Below are positions 7,501 through 15,863 of a stretch of DNA of 54,549 bases, piece by piece. Origin of the DNA: an uncultured Verrucomicrobiota bacterium (lineage in GTDB: Bacteria > Verrucomicrobiota > Verrucomicrobiia > Methylacidiphilales > UBA1321). The stretch spans positions 1-54,549 of the forward strand of contig CAIPBM010000183.1 in NCBI GenBank assembly GCA_903863295.1. Reading direction: 5' to 3'. A program made the translations under genes and the position numbers. Under the pieces are notes generated by a model. That model was not told the origin of the DNA and searched no databases. It saw nothing but the letters and a program-made list of their open reading frames with translations. Numbering within the stretch: position 1 is the stretch's first letter; every line of letters begins with the position of its first letter.

Positions 7501-7884
7501 ATGCGCGGCAAAATCATCCTCTTCCTGCGTCGGACCCATCTTTATCTGGGCGTCTTCTTCTCCCCGCTTTTGCTACTTTTTCTCATCACCGGCTGGTGGC
7601 AAACGGTGGCGTCCGACGACCAAAAGGAAGCGGACGGCGGTTACTTCCATGAGTTGATGAAAAAATTCTCCTCCGTGCATACGGACGATTCCTGGCCGCG
7701 CGCCGGGGAGCATCATCATCCGTGGATCATGAAAATGTTTGTCGTCGCGATGTGCATCGCGCTGATCCTCAGCCTACTCCTGGGTCTCTTCCTCGCCTGG
7801 CAGGCCATGCGTAGCAAATGGAAAGTGGTGCTCGCTTTTCTTCTCGGGATTCTGGCCCCCGCCCTGATCCTCTATTTTTACTAG
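7501..7884 (+). CDS. Small PepSY-associated-like membrane protein
   Basis: 127 residues. The N-terminus RRTHLYLGVFFSPLLLLFLITGWW is a first membrane segment matching the first helix of PepSY-associated proteins (the 'H-x-x-x-G' and 'G-W' pattern). A short periplasmic stretch with HHH follows (residues ~76-78). Two more helices end the protein (VVAMCIALILSLLLGLFLAW and VVLAFLLGILAPALILYF). PepSY-TM proteins are often linked to iron-reducing or siderophore functions; here the PepSY domain proper is missing, so only a family resemblance is claimed. It is 62 bp downstream of bioA on the same strand. Confidence 0.7.
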   Translation: MRGKIILFLRRTHLYLGVFFSPLLLLFLITGWWQTVASDDQKEADGGYFHELMKKFSSVHTDDSWPRAGEHHHPWIMKMFVVAMCIALILSLLLGLFLAWQAMRSKWKVVLAFLLGILAPALILYFY

Positions 7885-8028
7885 CTCGCGGAAAATAGCT
7901 GTAGCGTTTGCCTGAAACCTCAAAGCGGCGTTCTACACAATTTTTCAATTTTCAAAGTTTGGAAGACGGACGGTTTGATGAGCAGAACCTTATGGTTGGT
8001 TCTGAATCTCCGGGTGTTTCGTTCCAAT

Positions 8029-8121
8029 TTAACAGGAAAACAAGAAATCATGAAGAGGAGGGTCAGGGGTTAGTCAGCTTGCCTCCTTCATGTATTTCAT
8101 GATTTCTTGTTTTCCTGTTAA
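8029..8121. repeat. Long inverted repeat (25-26 bp arms) in a 358-bp gene-free stretch
   Basis: The bases 8029-8053 are an exact reverse complement of 8097-8121, with one further pair inside (8054/8096); the spacer is about 42 bp and holds weaker secondary pairing (ATGAAG.GGAGG with CCTCCTTCAT). No open frame of note lies in 7885-8242. The arms would make a strong hairpin when transcribed in either direction, so it may act as a bidirectional terminator between the plus-strand PepSY-like gene and the minus-strand ykgJ-like gene, or be a mobile palindromic unit. Confidence 0.8.
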
Positions 8122-8242
8122 TAAAAAACTTCGCGTAATGAGAAAATTCTGAACTTTTGCCAAGGTTTCAGACGGAGTTAAACGCAGACGTCTTTTTTTG
8201 AAAATACGATAAAATGGACAGCCATTCTGTGGTCTGGCCCAC

Positions 8243-8716
8243 TCACCGTTCCAACGCCTTTAGTTCCTCCCGCAAGGCCGCGGGCAGGGCACGCGGGCCG
8301 GTGCCACCCAATTTCGTATCAACCGCTTCCAAGCGCCGGATTAAATCGACCACCTCACTGCGCGCGTAAGGGCCGCCTGCCGCCGCGCAAAAATGAGTTC
8401 GGCAGCCAAAGGGCCGGTCCTGATAAATCAGGCACGCCCCGTTTTCGCGCAGGAGAGGACAGGCCCCATCCTCCCGCTCCGGCATCACCTTTCGTCCGGC
8501 AGCCCGCACGGCTTTTACGGCCAGGATCGCCTCGCCGCGGGTCAGTTGTGGCGTGCGCCCCGTCAGCTTGAAATGGCAACACTCGGTCAGACGGGTGCAG
8601 GCGCGCTCAACCGGACGGTTCGCCAAGTCGCGATACACCGCTCGGACTTCCTCCAGCGCCTCGCGGCGTTGTACGTCAGCGGGATTCGGAATGCGGTTGG
8701 GCCGTCGCGGTTTCAT
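8243..8716 (-). CDS. YkgJ-family cysteine-cluster protein
   Basis: 157 residues from ATG 8716, which has a GGAGG about 10 nt upstream and follows the stop of the flavoprotein gene by 2 nt. Cysteines appear as C-x5-CC near residue 40 and then CPLL, CLIYQDRPFGCR and FC, the YkgJ/Fe-S-or-zinc binding pattern. The exact function of YkgJ proteins is unknown; some are thought to bind Zn or Fe-S clusters. It is co-transcribed with the HI0933-like flavoprotein and probably the dus gene. Confidence 0.8.
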   Translation of the reverse strand: MKPRRPNRIPNPADVQRREALEEVRAVYRDLANRPVERACTRLTECCHFKLTGRTPQLTRGEAILAVKAVRAAGRKVMPEREDGACPLLRENGACLIYQDRPFGCRTHFCAAAGGPYARSEVVDLIRRLEAVDTKLGGTGPRALPAALREELKALER

Positions 8717-8718
8717 GC

Positions 8719-9912
8719 TCAGACCGCCTCCCCACAGGCATGCCCTGAGGCCCACGCCCATTGAAAATTATAACCGCCGAGCCAGCCCGTCACATCGACC
8801 GCCTCCCCGATGAAGTGAAGTCCCGGTATTTTGCGCGCCTCCATCGTTTTCGAGTGCAACTCGCGCGTATCGATTCCACCGACGGTGACCTCCGCCGTGG
8901 CGTACCCTTCGGTTCCCGCCGGTTGCAAGGTCCAGTTTTCCAACCGCCCCGCGATGGCATCCAGTTGCTCAGACGAGTAGTCACAAATGGGTCGAAGTGG
9001 CGCGAGTTCCGCAGTCCAGGCCACAGCAAATCGTTCGGTCAGTCGCCGGGCCAACAATGTGTCGAGCCGCATCCGGGAACCACGATTTTCCTCCAGCCAG
9101 GCGCGGGCATCTCCCGTTGGGAAAAGGTTGACGCGAAGTTCGGTTGGGGGTTGCCAATAAGATGATGCCTGCAGCATCGCCGGGCCGCTCAAGCCTCGAT
9201 GGGTGAAGAGAAAATGTTCAGAAAATGCCACCGCCTTCTTTTTAACCAGGCTGGTTTCGACCTGCACGGAGCAAGCTGCGGAAATCCCGCTGAGCGTCCG
9301 GCACATTTCCAAGGATTTGCCGCTGAAGGTGAACGGCACCAGTCCGGCGCGCGCAGGGATCACCGCCATCCCAAATTGCTTCGCGATGCGATAAGCAAAA
9401 TTGGTCGCGCCCAGTTTCGGTAATGAGAGACCGCCGGTTGCAATCACCAACCGCTTCGTCTCGAAGGTGCCTGATTTACTCTCCACGACAAAATGTGCAT
9501 CCCCGCTTTCACGACGAACGGCGATGACTTCGGCGCGGGTCTCGATTTTGACGCCGGCTTCGTCGCATTCTTTCCGCAACATCTCGACAATATCGCGCGA
9601 ACTGTGGTCGCAGAAAAGCTGCCCCAGTTTCTTCTCGTGATAAGGAATTCCGTGTTGTTCCACCAAGGCGATGAAATTGTCCGGGCGATAGCGAGCCAGG
9701 GCCGACCGGCAGAACTCGGGATTCGAGGAGAGGTAATTGTCAGGCCCGGCGTGGATGTTGGTAAAATTACAGCGACCTCCACCGGAGATGAGAATCTTCG
9801 CGCCAATGCGTTCCCCCCGTTCCAGGACGACAACCGACCGCCCCCGCCGTCCCGCGGCGATCGCGCACATCAAACCGGCTGCGCCCGCGCCGATGATAAG
9901 GACATCCGTCAT
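8719..9912 (-). CDS. HI0933/BaiN-family FAD-dependent oxidoreductase
   Basis: 397 residues, typical length. The N-terminus VLIIGAGAAGLMCAIAAGRRG is the Rossmann FAD-binding loop, and ISGGGRCNFTN is the family signature (GGGRCN). The C-terminal WLGGYNFQWAWASG also belongs to this family, with the second FAD-binding region (GLHFIGEAVDVTG) just before it. Members are flavoproteins of uncertain substrate; a few act on bile-acid or related steroid intermediates. It sits in a minus-strand cluster after dus (13-bp gap) and before ykgJ. The functional assignment stays at the family level. Confidence 0.9.
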   Translation of the reverse strand: MTDVLIIGAGAAGLMCAIAAGRRGRSVVVLERGERIGAKILISGGGRCNFTNIHAGPDNYLSSNPEFCRSALARYRPDNFIALVEQHGIPYHEKKLGQLFCDHSSRDIVEMLRKECDEAGVKIETRAEVIAVRRESGDAHFVVESKSGTFETKRLVIATGGLSLPKLGATNFAYRIAKQFGMAVIPARAGLVPFTFSGKSLEMCRTLSGISAACSVQVETSLVKKKAVAFSEHFLFTHRGLSGPAMLQASSYWQPPTELRVNLFPTGDARAWLEENRGSRMRLDTLLARRLTERFAVAWTAELAPLRPICDYSSEQLDAIAGRLENWTLQPAGTEGYATAEVTVGGIDTRELHSKTMEARKIPGLHFIGEAVDVTGWLGGYNFQWAWASGHACGEAV

Positions 9913-9925
9913 GGCATTCGTCAGG

Positions 9926-10909
9926 CTAAGCGGTGGGATGCAAGGGCATCGCTTCGGCCAGATGCCGGTCGCACGTGGCGAACAACTCGCGCAACGTCAG
10001 CACGGGCTTCAAGTCATTCCAGAAGTTATCGTTCCCGCCGAGGCCGGGCGCGAGGTAGCCGAGGTACTTCTTCATCTTGCCGACCTGACCACCTTCGCGG
10101 ACGACGGGATTGCGGGTCTCCTCGTAGAGATGCTCGATATAATTCCGCAGGTCGACCAGTGTTGGCCTTGTCGTGACCTCCCCGGCCCAGGCTTCGCGAA
10201 TCTGGGTGAAAACCCAAGGATTGCGAATGGCCCCGCGTCCGATCATGAGGCCGCTGGTTCCGGTCAGCTCGACCGTCCTCCGGCCCGATTCCGCATCCGC
10301 CACATTTCCATTCGCGAAGACCGGGCACGGCATCAGGCGCGCGGCCCGGGCGATGGCGTCATAATGCACCGTGGGTTTGTACATCTCGCGCACGGTGCGA
10401 CCGTGGACGGTCAATGCATCGATGGGATGACGGCGGAAAAGATCGAGCAGTGCGGGGAATTCGTCAGGGGAATCGAAACCGATCCGCGTCTTTACCGTGA
10501 AACGGAGATGCACCGCCTCGCGAACGACGCGCAGGATATCGTCGATCTTCGGCAAATTGCGCAGCAGTCCGCCGCCCGCTTCCTTTCGGCAAACAATCGG
10601 CGCCGGACAACCGAGGTTCAGGTCGATGCCCGCAATCTTTCGCTTCTGCAACTGGAGAGCCGTGCGACGCAGGGCCTCCAAATCCTGGCCGATCATCTGG
10701 GCGACCACCGGCTTGCCATCGGGGTTCTCGTCGATGGAGCGGAGGATATGCTTTTCCGGGGTCGAATCGCGATGGACGCGGAAGTATTCCGTGTAGTAGA
10801 CATCCGGGCCGCCATAGCGGGACATCACGCGCCAAAACGGCAGGTCGGTGATGTCCTGCATCGGGGCAAGAATCAGGAGCGGTCGGTTGGAGGGCAAAAG
10901 GTCGCGCAT
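9926..10909 (-). CDS. tRNA-dihydrouridine synthase
   Basis: 327 residues. Dus enzymes reduce uridine to dihydrouridine in tRNA using FMN and NADPH. The barrel begins with LAPMQDITDLPFWRVM, then IDLNLGCPAPIVCRKEAGGG, where the cysteine near C-R-K is the expected catalytic acid and the Lys/Gly stretch contacts the FMN. VKTRIGF and LTVHGRT (phosphate/FMN contacts) are also present, and MIGRGAIRNPWVF is the C-terminal FMN phosphate loop. Subfamily (DusA/B/C) is not assigned. It is the first gene of a three-gene minus-strand set with the flavoprotein and ykgJ-like gene. Confidence 0.92.
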   Translation of the reverse strand: MRDLLPSNRPLLILAPMQDITDLPFWRVMSRYGGPDVYYTEYFRVHRDSTPEKHILRSIDENPDGKPVVAQMIGQDLEALRRTALQLQKRKIAGIDLNLGCPAPIVCRKEAGGGLLRNLPKIDDILRVVREAVHLRFTVKTRIGFDSPDEFPALLDLFRRHPIDALTVHGRTVREMYKPTVHYDAIARAARLMPCPVFANGNVADAESGRRTVELTGTSGLMIGRGAIRNPWVFTQIREAWAGEVTTRPTLVDLRNYIEHLYEETRNPVVREGGQVGKMKKYLGYLAPGLGGNDNFWNDLKPVLTLRELFATCDRHLAEAMPLHPTA

Positions 10910-11031
10910 GTCCGACGGGTACCCTAGCTGATAGGGCTCGAAATAACAGCGCAGGCTTTTTGGATTCGGAGCATTGATCTGGGACCGTTGCTAAAGTGGC
11001 TCCGGGCAATTCAGTGATCACTACCAGTTCA

Positions 11032-11679
11032 CTACCGCGCCGCCCAGATCAAGCCGCGCTTGGTGATCTCGCGCACCTCCGGAACCTCGAGCTCTTTCGT
11101 GGAGTGGCCAATCGATTGATAGAAAACCCGTCCCTGCCCGTAGCGTCGTTTCCAAACCACCGGCATGACCGTGCCATTGACCCACGGCGCGTCGACCGTC
11201 TGGAAGATTGTCGTGGCAAGCACTTCATTCGAGGGATCAACATGCATGTAATATTGCTCGGAATGGACGTGGAAATCATTCAGCCCGGCGACGATTGGAT
11301 CAGCCCGGTTGGTAATGGAGACCCGGTAGTCCTTATGATTGTCCGGATGCGCCACGAACTGGCCGCCGACCATGAATTGAAAACCCGTGCTGCTGCGAAA
11401 AGCGTCGCCCATTCCACCGTGAAATCCGCCCAGCCCAACCCCGCTGGCAATCGCGCGGGTGAGCGCTTTTTCCTGATCGCCCGTCAACGGTCCCATCGTC
11501 CAATGCGGCACGATCAAATCAAACGTCTTCAACCGGGACTCATCGAGAAAAGCATCCAGCGTATCCGCGAGTTCGACCTCCATCCCTGCTCTCCTTAAAT
11601 CGGCCGCGACGAATTCCGCCGTTTCCTTGGGCGCGTGCCCCTCCCAACCTCCGTAGACGATCAAGCCGCGTTTGCTCAT
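11032..11679 (-). CDS. ThuA-like domain protein
   Basis: 215 residues from ATG 11679 (a GTG at 11688 would add three residues). The opening GLIVYGGWEGHAPKET is the class I glutamine amidotransferase-like start of ThuA proteins, and the conserved GVGLGGFHGGMGDAF, GGQFVAHP and VVWKRRYGQGRVFY segments follow. ThuA was first linked to trehalose utilisation; most members are of unknown activity and sit next to Gfo/Idh/MocA dehydrogenases in Verrucomicrobiota and Planctomycetota, as here. No signal peptide is seen. The gap to the dehydrogenase stop is about 12 bp, so the two form an operon. Confidence 0.88.
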   Translation of the reverse strand: MSKRGLIVYGGWEGHAPKETAEFVAADLRRAGMEVELADTLDAFLDESRLKTFDLIVPHWTMGPLTGDQEKALTRAIASGVGLGGFHGGMGDAFRSSTGFQFMVGGQFVAHPDNHKDYRVSITNRADPIVAGLNDFHVHSEQYYMHVDPSNEVLATTIFQTVDAPWVNGTVMPVVWKRRYGQGRVFYQSIGHSTKELEVPEVREITKRGLIWAAR

Positions 11680-11691
11680 GGTCGTCACAAA

Positions 11692-12810
11692 TCAGGACAA
11701 CCTGCCCAGGGCCAACCCTGCTGGCATCGCTTCCGGTTGACGGACTTTGGACTTCAGCGCGATCCGCTTGCCCGCCTTCCAGGATGCCTGGAACGATTCC
11801 ATCACTTCAACGACGTGAAGACCGAGTTCACCGCTCGCCCGGTGCGGGCGGCGATTCTGGATTGCATTGGCCATGTCGGCAATGCCGATGCCGCGCCCCG
11901 TATCGCCATTATGCGTCAAAGGCACTTTGGTCCACTCCCGCTTCTTCGTCGTCCAGAGCAGGACATCGCCATTGAAATGATTCGGATCAGGACATTGGAT
12001 CGAACCTTCCGTTCCATAAATTTCCAATAAAGGCACGTGATGCGCCCAGACATCGAAACTCATGGTCACCGTGGCGATCGCTCCTTGAGCGAACTCCAGC
12101 ACGCCGCAATGGTGGGTGGGCGTCCGCACCTTGATTTTCTGGCCCGCGAGAGGCTTGCTACCAATCATCCGTTCCTTGAAGGAAATGGTGGATGACGCCG
12201 CCACGCTTTTCACCGGGCCCAGCATTGTGACGAGAGAAGTCAGGTAGTAAGGCCCCATGTCAAAGAGCGGACCGCCGCCGGGCTGATAAAAGAAATCGGG
12301 GTTCGGATGCCAGCCTTCCGGGCCGTGCCCCATCATGTTGGCCGTCGCCGCGACCGGCCGGCCAATCGCTCCGTCATCAATCAACTTCCGACACGTCTGA
12401 ATGCCACCGCCAAGCACCGTATCCGGCGCACAACCGACCCGCAATTTGCGCTTTGTCGCGTCATTGAAAGTCTTGAGGCCTTCCTTGTAATTCAGCCCAA
12501 ATGGCTTTTCGCAATAGGCATGTTTGCCCGCCTTCAGTGCCTGCTGATTCACCGTCGCATGGGCGGCGGGAATGGTCAGGTTGAGGACAATGTCAACTTC
12601 GGGATCAGCGAGTAACTCTTCCACCGAGTAGCCTTTGCCCAGTCCCTGCTCGGCTGCCTTGGACTTGGCCCGTTCCACATCGATATCCGCACAGGCCACG
12701 ATCTTGACGTAATCGGCAAAAGGCTTGGTGTGCTGGAAGTAGGCGTTGCTGATATTACCGCAGCCGATGATGCCGACGCCCATCAGCCGCTTGGAGGATT
12801 TTTTGGCCAT
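11692..12810 (-). CDS. Gfo/Idh/MocA family oxidoreductase
   Basis: 372 residues from ATG 12810 (MAKKSSKRL); an upstream in-frame extension lacks family features. GVGIIGCGNISNAYF is the Rossmann NAD(P)-binding motif. AGKHAYCEKPFGLN holds the EKP catalytic motif, and the C-terminal domain follows with GGPLFDMGPYYL (the conserved D-x-G-x-H/Y-like segment with Tyr in place of His). These enzymes oxidise or epimerise sugars and inositol derivatives; the substrate is not known. It precedes the ThuA gene on the same strand, forming a likely sugar-catabolism operon. Confidence 0.9.
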   Translation of the reverse strand: MAKKSSKRLMGVGIIGCGNISNAYFQHTKPFADYVKIVACADIDVERAKSKAAEQGLGKGYSVEELLADPEVDIVLNLTIPAAHATVNQQALKAGKHAYCEKPFGLNYKEGLKTFNDATKRKLRVGCAPDTVLGGGIQTCRKLIDDGAIGRPVAATANMMGHGPEGWHPNPDFFYQPGGGPLFDMGPYYLTSLVTMLGPVKSVAASSTISFKERMIGSKPLAGQKIKVRTPTHHCGVLEFAQGAIATVTMSFDVWAHHVPLLEIYGTEGSIQCPDPNHFNGDVLLWTTKKREWTKVPLTHNGDTGRGIGIADMANAIQNRRPHRASGELGLHVVEVMESFQASWKAGKRIALKSKVRQPEAMPAGLALGRLS

Positions 12811-12997
12811 AAATAAAGTGCTCGCAGACGTTTCAGGGAAGCCGGGCTTGACGAGAGGCATGCCCACGGTTCCAGAGAGGTGATGAAGTTAGAAGAATAA
12901 GTTGGCTTAGGATATAGGCGTTAAAAGACCGGAATCCAATCTCGATCTGTCCTACAACCACACAAAGAATTTTTAAAAAGGTGTTGCCCGTATTCGC

Positions 12998-13028
12998 AAT
13001 TGCGCGTTACTTACCAGAACGCGTAATT
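12998..13028 (+). promoter_or_regulatory. Palindromic site just upstream of the DICT-domain gene
   Basis: AATTGCGCGTT (12998-13008) and AACGCGTAATT (13018-13028) pair at 10 of 11 positions with a 9-nt spacer. The site ends nine bases before the ATG at 13038, so it could be a repressor operator or a leader hairpin masking the ribosome site. No protein is assigned. Confidence 0.35.
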
Positions 13029-13037
13029 AGTTTTCCT

Positions 13038-13721
13038 ATGTTAGTTAAAACGAATTGTGAGCGGACCACGAACAAGAAGTTCAAGGCCAAGCTCCAGCCC
13101 TATCATCATCACTTTCACAAGTGCCCGAAGGCCATCCGTGTGCACCATGGCCGCGCCAGGGACAAAGTCCGCCTCGGCGATCTGGTCACCATTCCCGATA
13201 GTGACCTCCATCACGTCATGGATCCGGAGGCCATGCTGGCCATCAGCCACGCGATCGAAGACATCGCCGCCGAAGAACGCAAGGGCGAGTTGATCGCCAC
13301 GTTCCAGGATTTCAAGAATTTCCTCCCCTCCAAGAAACGCTACATGAACCTGGCCGAAGACCTTGACGCCGTCCGCGTCTGGGGTGGCGGCGAGGTTCCG
13401 AAAAAATGTGGCAAGATCGATTTTGTCCAGGTCGATGAAAAGCTGCTCCGTTACTGGCTCGTTCTTTTTGAGAGCGAACACGCCCGCGCCGTGCTCCTCG
13501 GCAAGCAGGTCAACCGGGCCACCGAATTCTCTGAGAAGAAGTTTGTTGGCTTCTACAGCTTCAATCCTTATTTGGTTCAGTCCATCCGCTGGCGCTTCAA
13601 TCTCATGAGCTGCGGCCTCAGTAGGGTTATTTCGCACTGGGAAAAGTCTTTTCCGTTCCCCGACCTCAAAATGCGGGATTTGGATCGCCTCATGCGTCAG
13701 CCGGATGTCGTTGCAGTTTAG
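13038..13721 (+). CDS. DICT-domain-like protein
   Basis: 227 residues from ATG 13038; the longer frame from 12981 would start inside the upstream palindrome. The first ~65 residues are basic and His-rich (KAKLQPYHHHFHKCPKAIRV). From ~residue 70 the chain has the DICT sensor layout: AISHAIEDIAAEE, LIATFQDFKNFLPSKKRYMNL, VRVWGGGEVP, FVQVDEKLLRYWLVLFE, VGFYSFNPYLV. DICT domains occur in cyanobacterial and actinobacterial light/redox signalling proteins, usually attached to GGDEF or kinase domains; here it stands alone. The neighbours (dehydrogenase and ilvN) do not explain it. Assignment is by pattern and remains uncertain. Confidence 0.6.
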   Translation: MLVKTNCERTTNKKFKAKLQPYHHHFHKCPKAIRVHHGRARDKVRLGDLVTIPDSDLHHVMDPEAMLAISHAIEDIAAEERKGELIATFQDFKNFLPSKKRYMNLAEDLDAVRVWGGGEVPKKCGKIDFVQVDEKLLRYWLVLFESEHARAVLLGKQVNRATEFSEKKFVGFYSFNPYLVQSIRWRFNLMSCGLSRVISHWEKSFPFPDLKMRDLDRLMRQPDVVAV

Positions 13722-13833
13722 CGATTTGCATCCGAGCGCATTTTTCTTTCAAAAAAGATTTCAATCTCTTTGAACGACGCTTACGCCACGGTGTCTATCC
13801 CTATGTAAGTTTCATTTCATTCTCCTCCTTGGT

Positions 13834-13872
13834 AACAGCCGCTGATCGCAAGATCAGCGGCTGTTTTCCTTT
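13834..13872 (+). terminator. Strong Rho-independent-like terminator
   Basis: AACAGCCGCTGATC (13834-13847) pairs perfectly with 13852-13865 over 14 bp around a GCAA (GNRA) tetraloop, followed by TTTCCTTTC. It stands 113 bp after the DICT gene stop and would end its transcript. Confidence 0.75.
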
Positions 13873-13908
13873 CTGGATCCCTACAAAAGTCGTCCGGCAA
13901 AAAAATCG

Positions 13909-14010
13909 GTCATCCTGAGCTTGTCGAAGGATCAACTTCCATCGATGTTCACCATGATCTGATGATGGCCCAATCGCCGGGTGCTGATCCTTCGACAAGC
14001 TCAGGATGAC
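13909..14010. repeat. Inverted pair of the dispersed GTCATCCTGAGCTTGTCGAAGG repeat
   Basis: The 26 bases at 13909-13934 are the exact reverse complement of 13985-14010, with 50 bp between. The same core recurs at 25619-25727 and, in degenerate form, at 27270-27297, 32995-33025, 40553-40640 and 42241-42525. This short sequence is widely dispersed in unrelated bacterial genomes and translates to the spurious peptide ILSLSKD in one frame. The remaining 13722-14186 gap has the terminator above and nothing coding. Confidence 0.85.
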
Positions 14011-14152
14011 GAAATAATGAAATTGCAGCATTTCTTCAGGATCAATTGCCCAACGAACCACTCTCAAAGTTACTTCCGTAAATTTGGAAAAATTCCGTCA
14101 AAATCAGCCCTTCCAGGTTTTCAGTAGATAAGGAATTCAAAATCGGACATTG

Positions 14153-14170
14153 ACCGGGTCGCCCGGTTTT
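14153..14170 (+). terminator. Weak terminator-like hairpin just before ilvN
   Basis: ACCGGG (14153-14158) pairs with CCCGGT (14162-14167) around a 3-nt loop, then TTTTCC. It ends 17 nt before the ilvN ATG, so it could work as an attenuator in the leader, but the stem is short. Confidence 0.3.
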
Positions 14171-14186
14171 CCTTTGATGATCGGCT

Positions 14187-14660
14187 ATGCGTCACACCAT
14201 CACCGTCCTGGTCGAGAACCGTTTCGGCGTTTTGACGCGCATTGCTGGTCTCTTCAGCGGGCGCGGCTTCAACATCGAAACGCTTAACGTCGGCCCCACC
14301 CACCGTCCTGACACTTCGCGCATGACCATCGTGGTCGTCGGCGATGACCGGGTCCTGGACCAGGTGACGCGCCAGCTCAACAAGCTGGTTGATGTGATTG
14401 AGGTGAAGGATTTCCGCGAGGGCGAATACGTGGATCGCGAACTCGTTCTGCTCAAGATCAAGGTTGATGCCAAGTCGCGCGCTGAGGCGATGCAGATTTG
14501 CGATATCTTCCGCGCCAAGATCGTCGATGTGCAGCCCAAGAACCTCACCATCGAGATCACCGGCAACGAGTCGAAAGTTTCGAAGTTCATCACCTTGATG
14601 GAAACCTTCGGCATCCTCGACCTCACCCGCACGGGCAAGGTCGCCATCGCCCGTAAATAA
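14187..14660 (+). CDS. ilvN: Acetolactate synthase small (regulatory) subunit
   Basis: 157 residues, near the usual ~160. The N-terminal ACT domain is clear (TITVLVENRFGVLTRIAGLFSGRGFNIETL), with the conserved valine-binding glycine in the loop; the C-terminal ACT-like half follows (VDVQPKNLTIEITGNESK). It controls feedback inhibition of the large subunit by valine in branched-chain amino-acid synthesis. The large subunit (ilvB) is not next to it and is not in the window; ilvC is at the far right end. A weak hairpin sits before the start. Confidence 0.95.
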   Translation: MRHTITVLVENRFGVLTRIAGLFSGRGFNIETLNVGPTHRPDTSRMTIVVVGDDRVLDQVTRQLNKLVDVIEVKDFREGEYVDRELVLLKIKVDAKSRAEAMQICDIFRAKIVDVQPKNLTIEITGNESKVSKFITLMETFGILDLTRTGKVAIARK

Positions 14661-14699
14661 GTCCTCCCCCGCGGTGCCCCTGGGCGCCTTCGAGTCACC

Positions 14700-15266
14700 A
14701 TGCCCTTACGCGTCATCTCCGGCACTGCGGGTGGACTTCACCTGAAATCCCCGAAGCGGTATGACCTGCGTCCCACGCAGGATCGCATCCGCCAGGTGAT
14801 TTTCTCCAGCCTCGCCGAGCGCATCCCCGGAGCGCGCGTGCTTGATCTCTACGCCGGCACCGGCTCGCTCGGCCTGGAAGCGCTCAGTCGCGGCGCGGCC
14901 TCGGCCACATTTGTCGAAAAAGAGGCCGAGGCCACCCAATGTATCCGCGATAACCTGCTCCATTGCCATCTGCAAGGTGATGTCCGGCAAAGTGACGTCC
15001 TCGCGTATTTGGACACGACACCCGGAACACCTTTCGATCTTGTCTTCGCCGATCCCCCTTACCTCAAGAGCCGCGGCCCGCTCGATGACGATCCACTCCT
15101 CGGCAAGATTGTCCCCTTTCTCGCCCCAGAGGGTCTCTTCATCTGGGAACATTTTGCAGAGCGCACCCTGCAAAATGCGCCCGGTTGGGAAGTCATCCGC
15201 CAGCGTAACTACGGCGAAACGGGGCTCACCTTTTTAAGATTTTTAGGTAAGAACGAGAAAGTTTAA
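14700..15266 (+). CDS. rsmD: 16S rRNA (guanine966-N2)-methyltransferase
   Basis: 188 residues. RsmD methylates G966 of 16S rRNA in the 30S subunit using S-adenosylmethionine. LRVISGTAGGLHLKSP at the N-terminus and LRPTQDRIRQVIFSSL are family signatures, LDLYAGTGSLGLEALSRGA is the SAM-binding motif I, and LVFADPPYL is the catalytic DPPY motif. The start ATG lies 39 bp after the ilvN stop, so the two genes may be co-transcribed. In many bacteria the gene is followed by coaD; here a non-coding stretch follows instead. Confidence 0.93.
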   Translation: MPLRVISGTAGGLHLKSPKRYDLRPTQDRIRQVIFSSLAERIPGARVLDLYAGTGSLGLEALSRGAASATFVEKEAEATQCIRDNLLHCHLQGDVRQSDVLAYLDTTPGTPFDLVFADPPYLKSRGPLDDDPLLGKIVPFLAPEGLFIWEHFAERTLQNAPGWEVIRQRNYGETGLTFLRFLGKNEKV

Positions 15267-15368
15267 CTCTCAAGCAAGTACTTATGAATTCGTCGGTTGC
15301 ACCGCGATAAAGGCATGCTTAGTTAGCGGGTTAGTCTTGGCACAACGTTTGCTAAAGTTCTTACGACC

Positions 15369-15527
15369 ATGACACCGAAACCCGATCCAATCATCTCCAA
15401 AACGAGCCCCCTCAGGCCAGTTCGGAAAAATGTGAAAGGGGCCACCGAAACAGGGCGTCTATTTGTTGATGTCGAAGCGATCATCCGGCAGTCGCAAAAA
15501 CTGCCTCTGACCCGCTACGTCGAATAG
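15369..15527 (+). CDS. Hypothetical small protein
   Basis: A 52-residue frame from ATG 15369 to TAG 15527 (MTPKPDPIISKTSPLRPVRK ... LTRYVE), found by direct reading in the otherwise empty 597-bp interval 15267-15863. No domain is recognised. Support is the clean ATG frame of reasonable length on the strand of the preceding rsmD. It could be chance. Confidence 0.35.
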   Translation: MTPKPDPIISKTSPLRPVRKNVKGATETGRLFVDVEAIIRQSQKLPLTRYVE

Positions 15528-15725
15528 CGCAAATTCTGCCTATCGTCTCCCGGCTCACCTCGCGGGGGACGATAGAAGGGGTGTCTCCCCGCCAACGCCT
15601 AAGGTCGAAGAGAAAACATTTCTTTAATCGGGTGGATCGGCTACTTGTTACCCGGTCCCGCCTCAAGGACGCTCCGTTTGTTCCGTGCACACTGGTTCGT
15701 AGGATCAAACAGCAGAAGGCATTCT

Positions 15726-15796
15726 CACACGGAGGCACGGAGAGCACGGAGGACCAAGCTACACTCTTCTCTCCGTGTTCTCCGTGCCTCCGTGTG
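15726..15796. repeat. Inverted repeat of the CACGGAGGCACGGAG type
   Basis: The 26-base arm 15726-15751 pairs with 15771-15796 at 25 of 26 positions, 19 bp apart. It lies between the plus-strand rsmD side and the minus-strand PPK2 gene, and may terminate in both directions. Sequences of this composition are dispersed in many environmental bacterial genomes. Confidence 0.75.
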
Positions 15797-15863
15797 AAGT
15801 ACTCCCTTAGCGTTTAAAGATAGCGTGCAGACCAAACCGCCGGTGGCACAGGAAGCGATCTGC

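Noticed and set aside
13801-14067. 88-residue minus-strand frame containing ILSLSKD
   Set aside because: It is a translation of the dispersed palindromic repeat, a known source of false genes.
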